A stretch of 64,000 bases of DNA from Paraphaeosphaeria minitans (taxonomy: Eukaryota; Ascomycota; Dothideomycetes; Pleosporales; Didymosphaeriaceae), in the NCBI GenBank assembly GCA_015832175.1, contig WJXW01000020.1, positions 62,001 through 126,000 on the forward strand, written 5' to 3'. Position numbers and translations under genes: made by a program. The notes under the pieces are model-generated. The model saw only the letters and a program-made list of their open reading frames with translations, did no database searches and had not been told where the DNA came from. The stretch's first letter is position 1, and the number at the start of each line of letters is the position of its first letter. This document shows positions 63,339 through 64,000 of the stretch, one piece after another.

Positions 63339-64000
63339 TAACGTGTCGGATCAGTAAGCTGGCCAGATCAGTAAGCTGGCCACCCCACCAAAATCGCGCG
63401 ACGCGTCCTACACCATCAACCATGAAGCCACAACAACACCATCTCCAGTCTTCAAAAGAAGGCAGGATTAGTCTTGCTATTGCCTCCTATCAATCTAATC
63501 CCTCTCTGTCCCTCCGCTGCCTTACTGCATCCTTTAATATACCGCGATCAACGCTGCAGACGCGCCTCCATAGTATCAAGCCAAAACGCGAGACAGTATC
63601 TGTCAATCGAAAGCTACGCCCTATAGAAGAGCAGTCCCTAGTAGACTAGATCCTAGACCTTAACCAACGTGGTTTTCCGCCTCACATCATCAATGTACGT
63701 AGGATGGCTGACCATCTACTCGCTGCGCGTGGCCAGATCCCTCCTCCACTACCTGTGGGCCAGAAGTGGGTATCGCGCTTCATCAAGACTCAGCCAGATC
63801 TACAGACTAAGTGGACTAGGAGCTTCCATAGTCAGCGTGCGCTCTGTGAGGATCCTGTTAAGATCTCTATCTGGTACAAGCTTGTGGAGGAGACACGCCA
63901 GACGTACGGCATACAGGATAGAGACACCTACAATTTTGATGAGACAGGGTTCATGATGGGGGTTGCTGCTTTATCTAAGGTGGTGACTAGCGCAGACACT
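63339..64000 (+). mobile_element. pogo/Fot1-type DNA transposon (family 3), cut by the right window edge
   Basis: The left end begins TA-ACGTGTCGGATCAGTAAG at 63339, has two copies of the 17-bp unit GATCAGTAAGCTGGCCA, then CCACCCCACCAAAATCG. It belongs to the same family as the isolated right end at 3357-3458, which has four units. The enclosed transposase begins at 63422. The right half and right TIR lie outside the window. Confidence 0.88.
63422..64000 (+). pseudogene. pogo-like transposase N-terminal half, one in-frame TAG, partial
   Basis: The ATG at 63422 opens MKPQQHHLQSSKEGRISLAI, a psq HTH (IPRSTLQTRLHSIKPK), and reaches RPIEEQSLVD, where TAG (63647-63649) replaces the Trp of the sister protein (EEQSLVEWILDL). 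The same frame is then open to the window end: ILDLNQRGFPPHIINVRRMA, WVSRFIKTQPDLQTKW and FDETGFMMGVA with the first catalytic Asp. Apart from this nonsense codon no damage is visible in this half. TGG to TAG is a G-to-A change in the context a RIP-type mutation (CpA on the other strand) would give. It is closely related to the transposase at 30708-32330. Confidence 0.9.

Noticed and set aside
1..64000. Search by eye for tRNA or rRNA genes
   Set aside because: No cloverleaf with A/B-box pattern or rRNA core sequence was noticed; a covariance-model scan would be needed to exclude a tRNA.

Overview
The window reads as nuclear DNA of a filamentous ascomycete (Pezizomycotina). The evidence is short introns (about 41-75 nt) with GTRNGY-type donors and CTAAC/CTGAC branch sites, gene families typical of these fungi (HET domain, OTT_1508-like deaminase, secreted ferritin-like protein, Yap-type bZIP, Mx-like dynamin), a Tad1-type LINE and several pogo/Fot1 transposons. 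I cannot name the species. Genes are sparse and many are broken, so it looks like a repeat-rich accessory or subtelomere-like region. I saw no tRNA, rRNA, CRISPR or telomeric repeats.

Layout. 1-3356: Tad1-like LINE on the minus strand (gag-like ORF1, then endonuclease/RT ORF2 cut by the window edge), inserted about 100 bp inside the right end of a pogo element. 3.5-8.0 kb: degenerate tandem repeats in two opposite orientations, a small two-exon gene and a triplicated noncoding segment. 8035-10113: decayed pogo element with 52-bp TIRs sitting in a possible host ORF. 12.2-22.4 kb: host genes, namely a membrane protein, a Ser-rich protein, a small ORF, an FAD-linked oxidase, a ferritin-like secreted protein and a coiled-coil protein. 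24481-27806: a 3.3-kb IS630/Tc1-like transposon with perfect 29-bp TIRs that carries a second, divergently oriented gene of unknown function. 28.9-29.7 kb: bZIP gene. 30642-32460: second pogo element. 33.2-34.8 kb: dynamin-like pseudogene. 36.4-38.3 kb: deaminase-fold gene. 39.8-43.0 kb: an unusual HET-SET-MYND gene. 43.6-48 kb: two GC-rich palindromic repeat arrays and a minisatellite. 48-61.9 kb: MADS-like and coiled-coil genes, duplicated membrane-protein segments flanking an acidic-repeat gene, and a small three-exon gene. 62.5-64 kb: probable LINE remnant, then the start of a third pogo element running off the right edge.

The most notable points are the two-gene Tc1/IS630 element, the HET-SET-MYND architecture, eight copies of the palindrome TAACGTTA that match the expected excision scar of the local pogo elements, and a recurring pattern of reading frames that are intact except for one in-frame stop codon.
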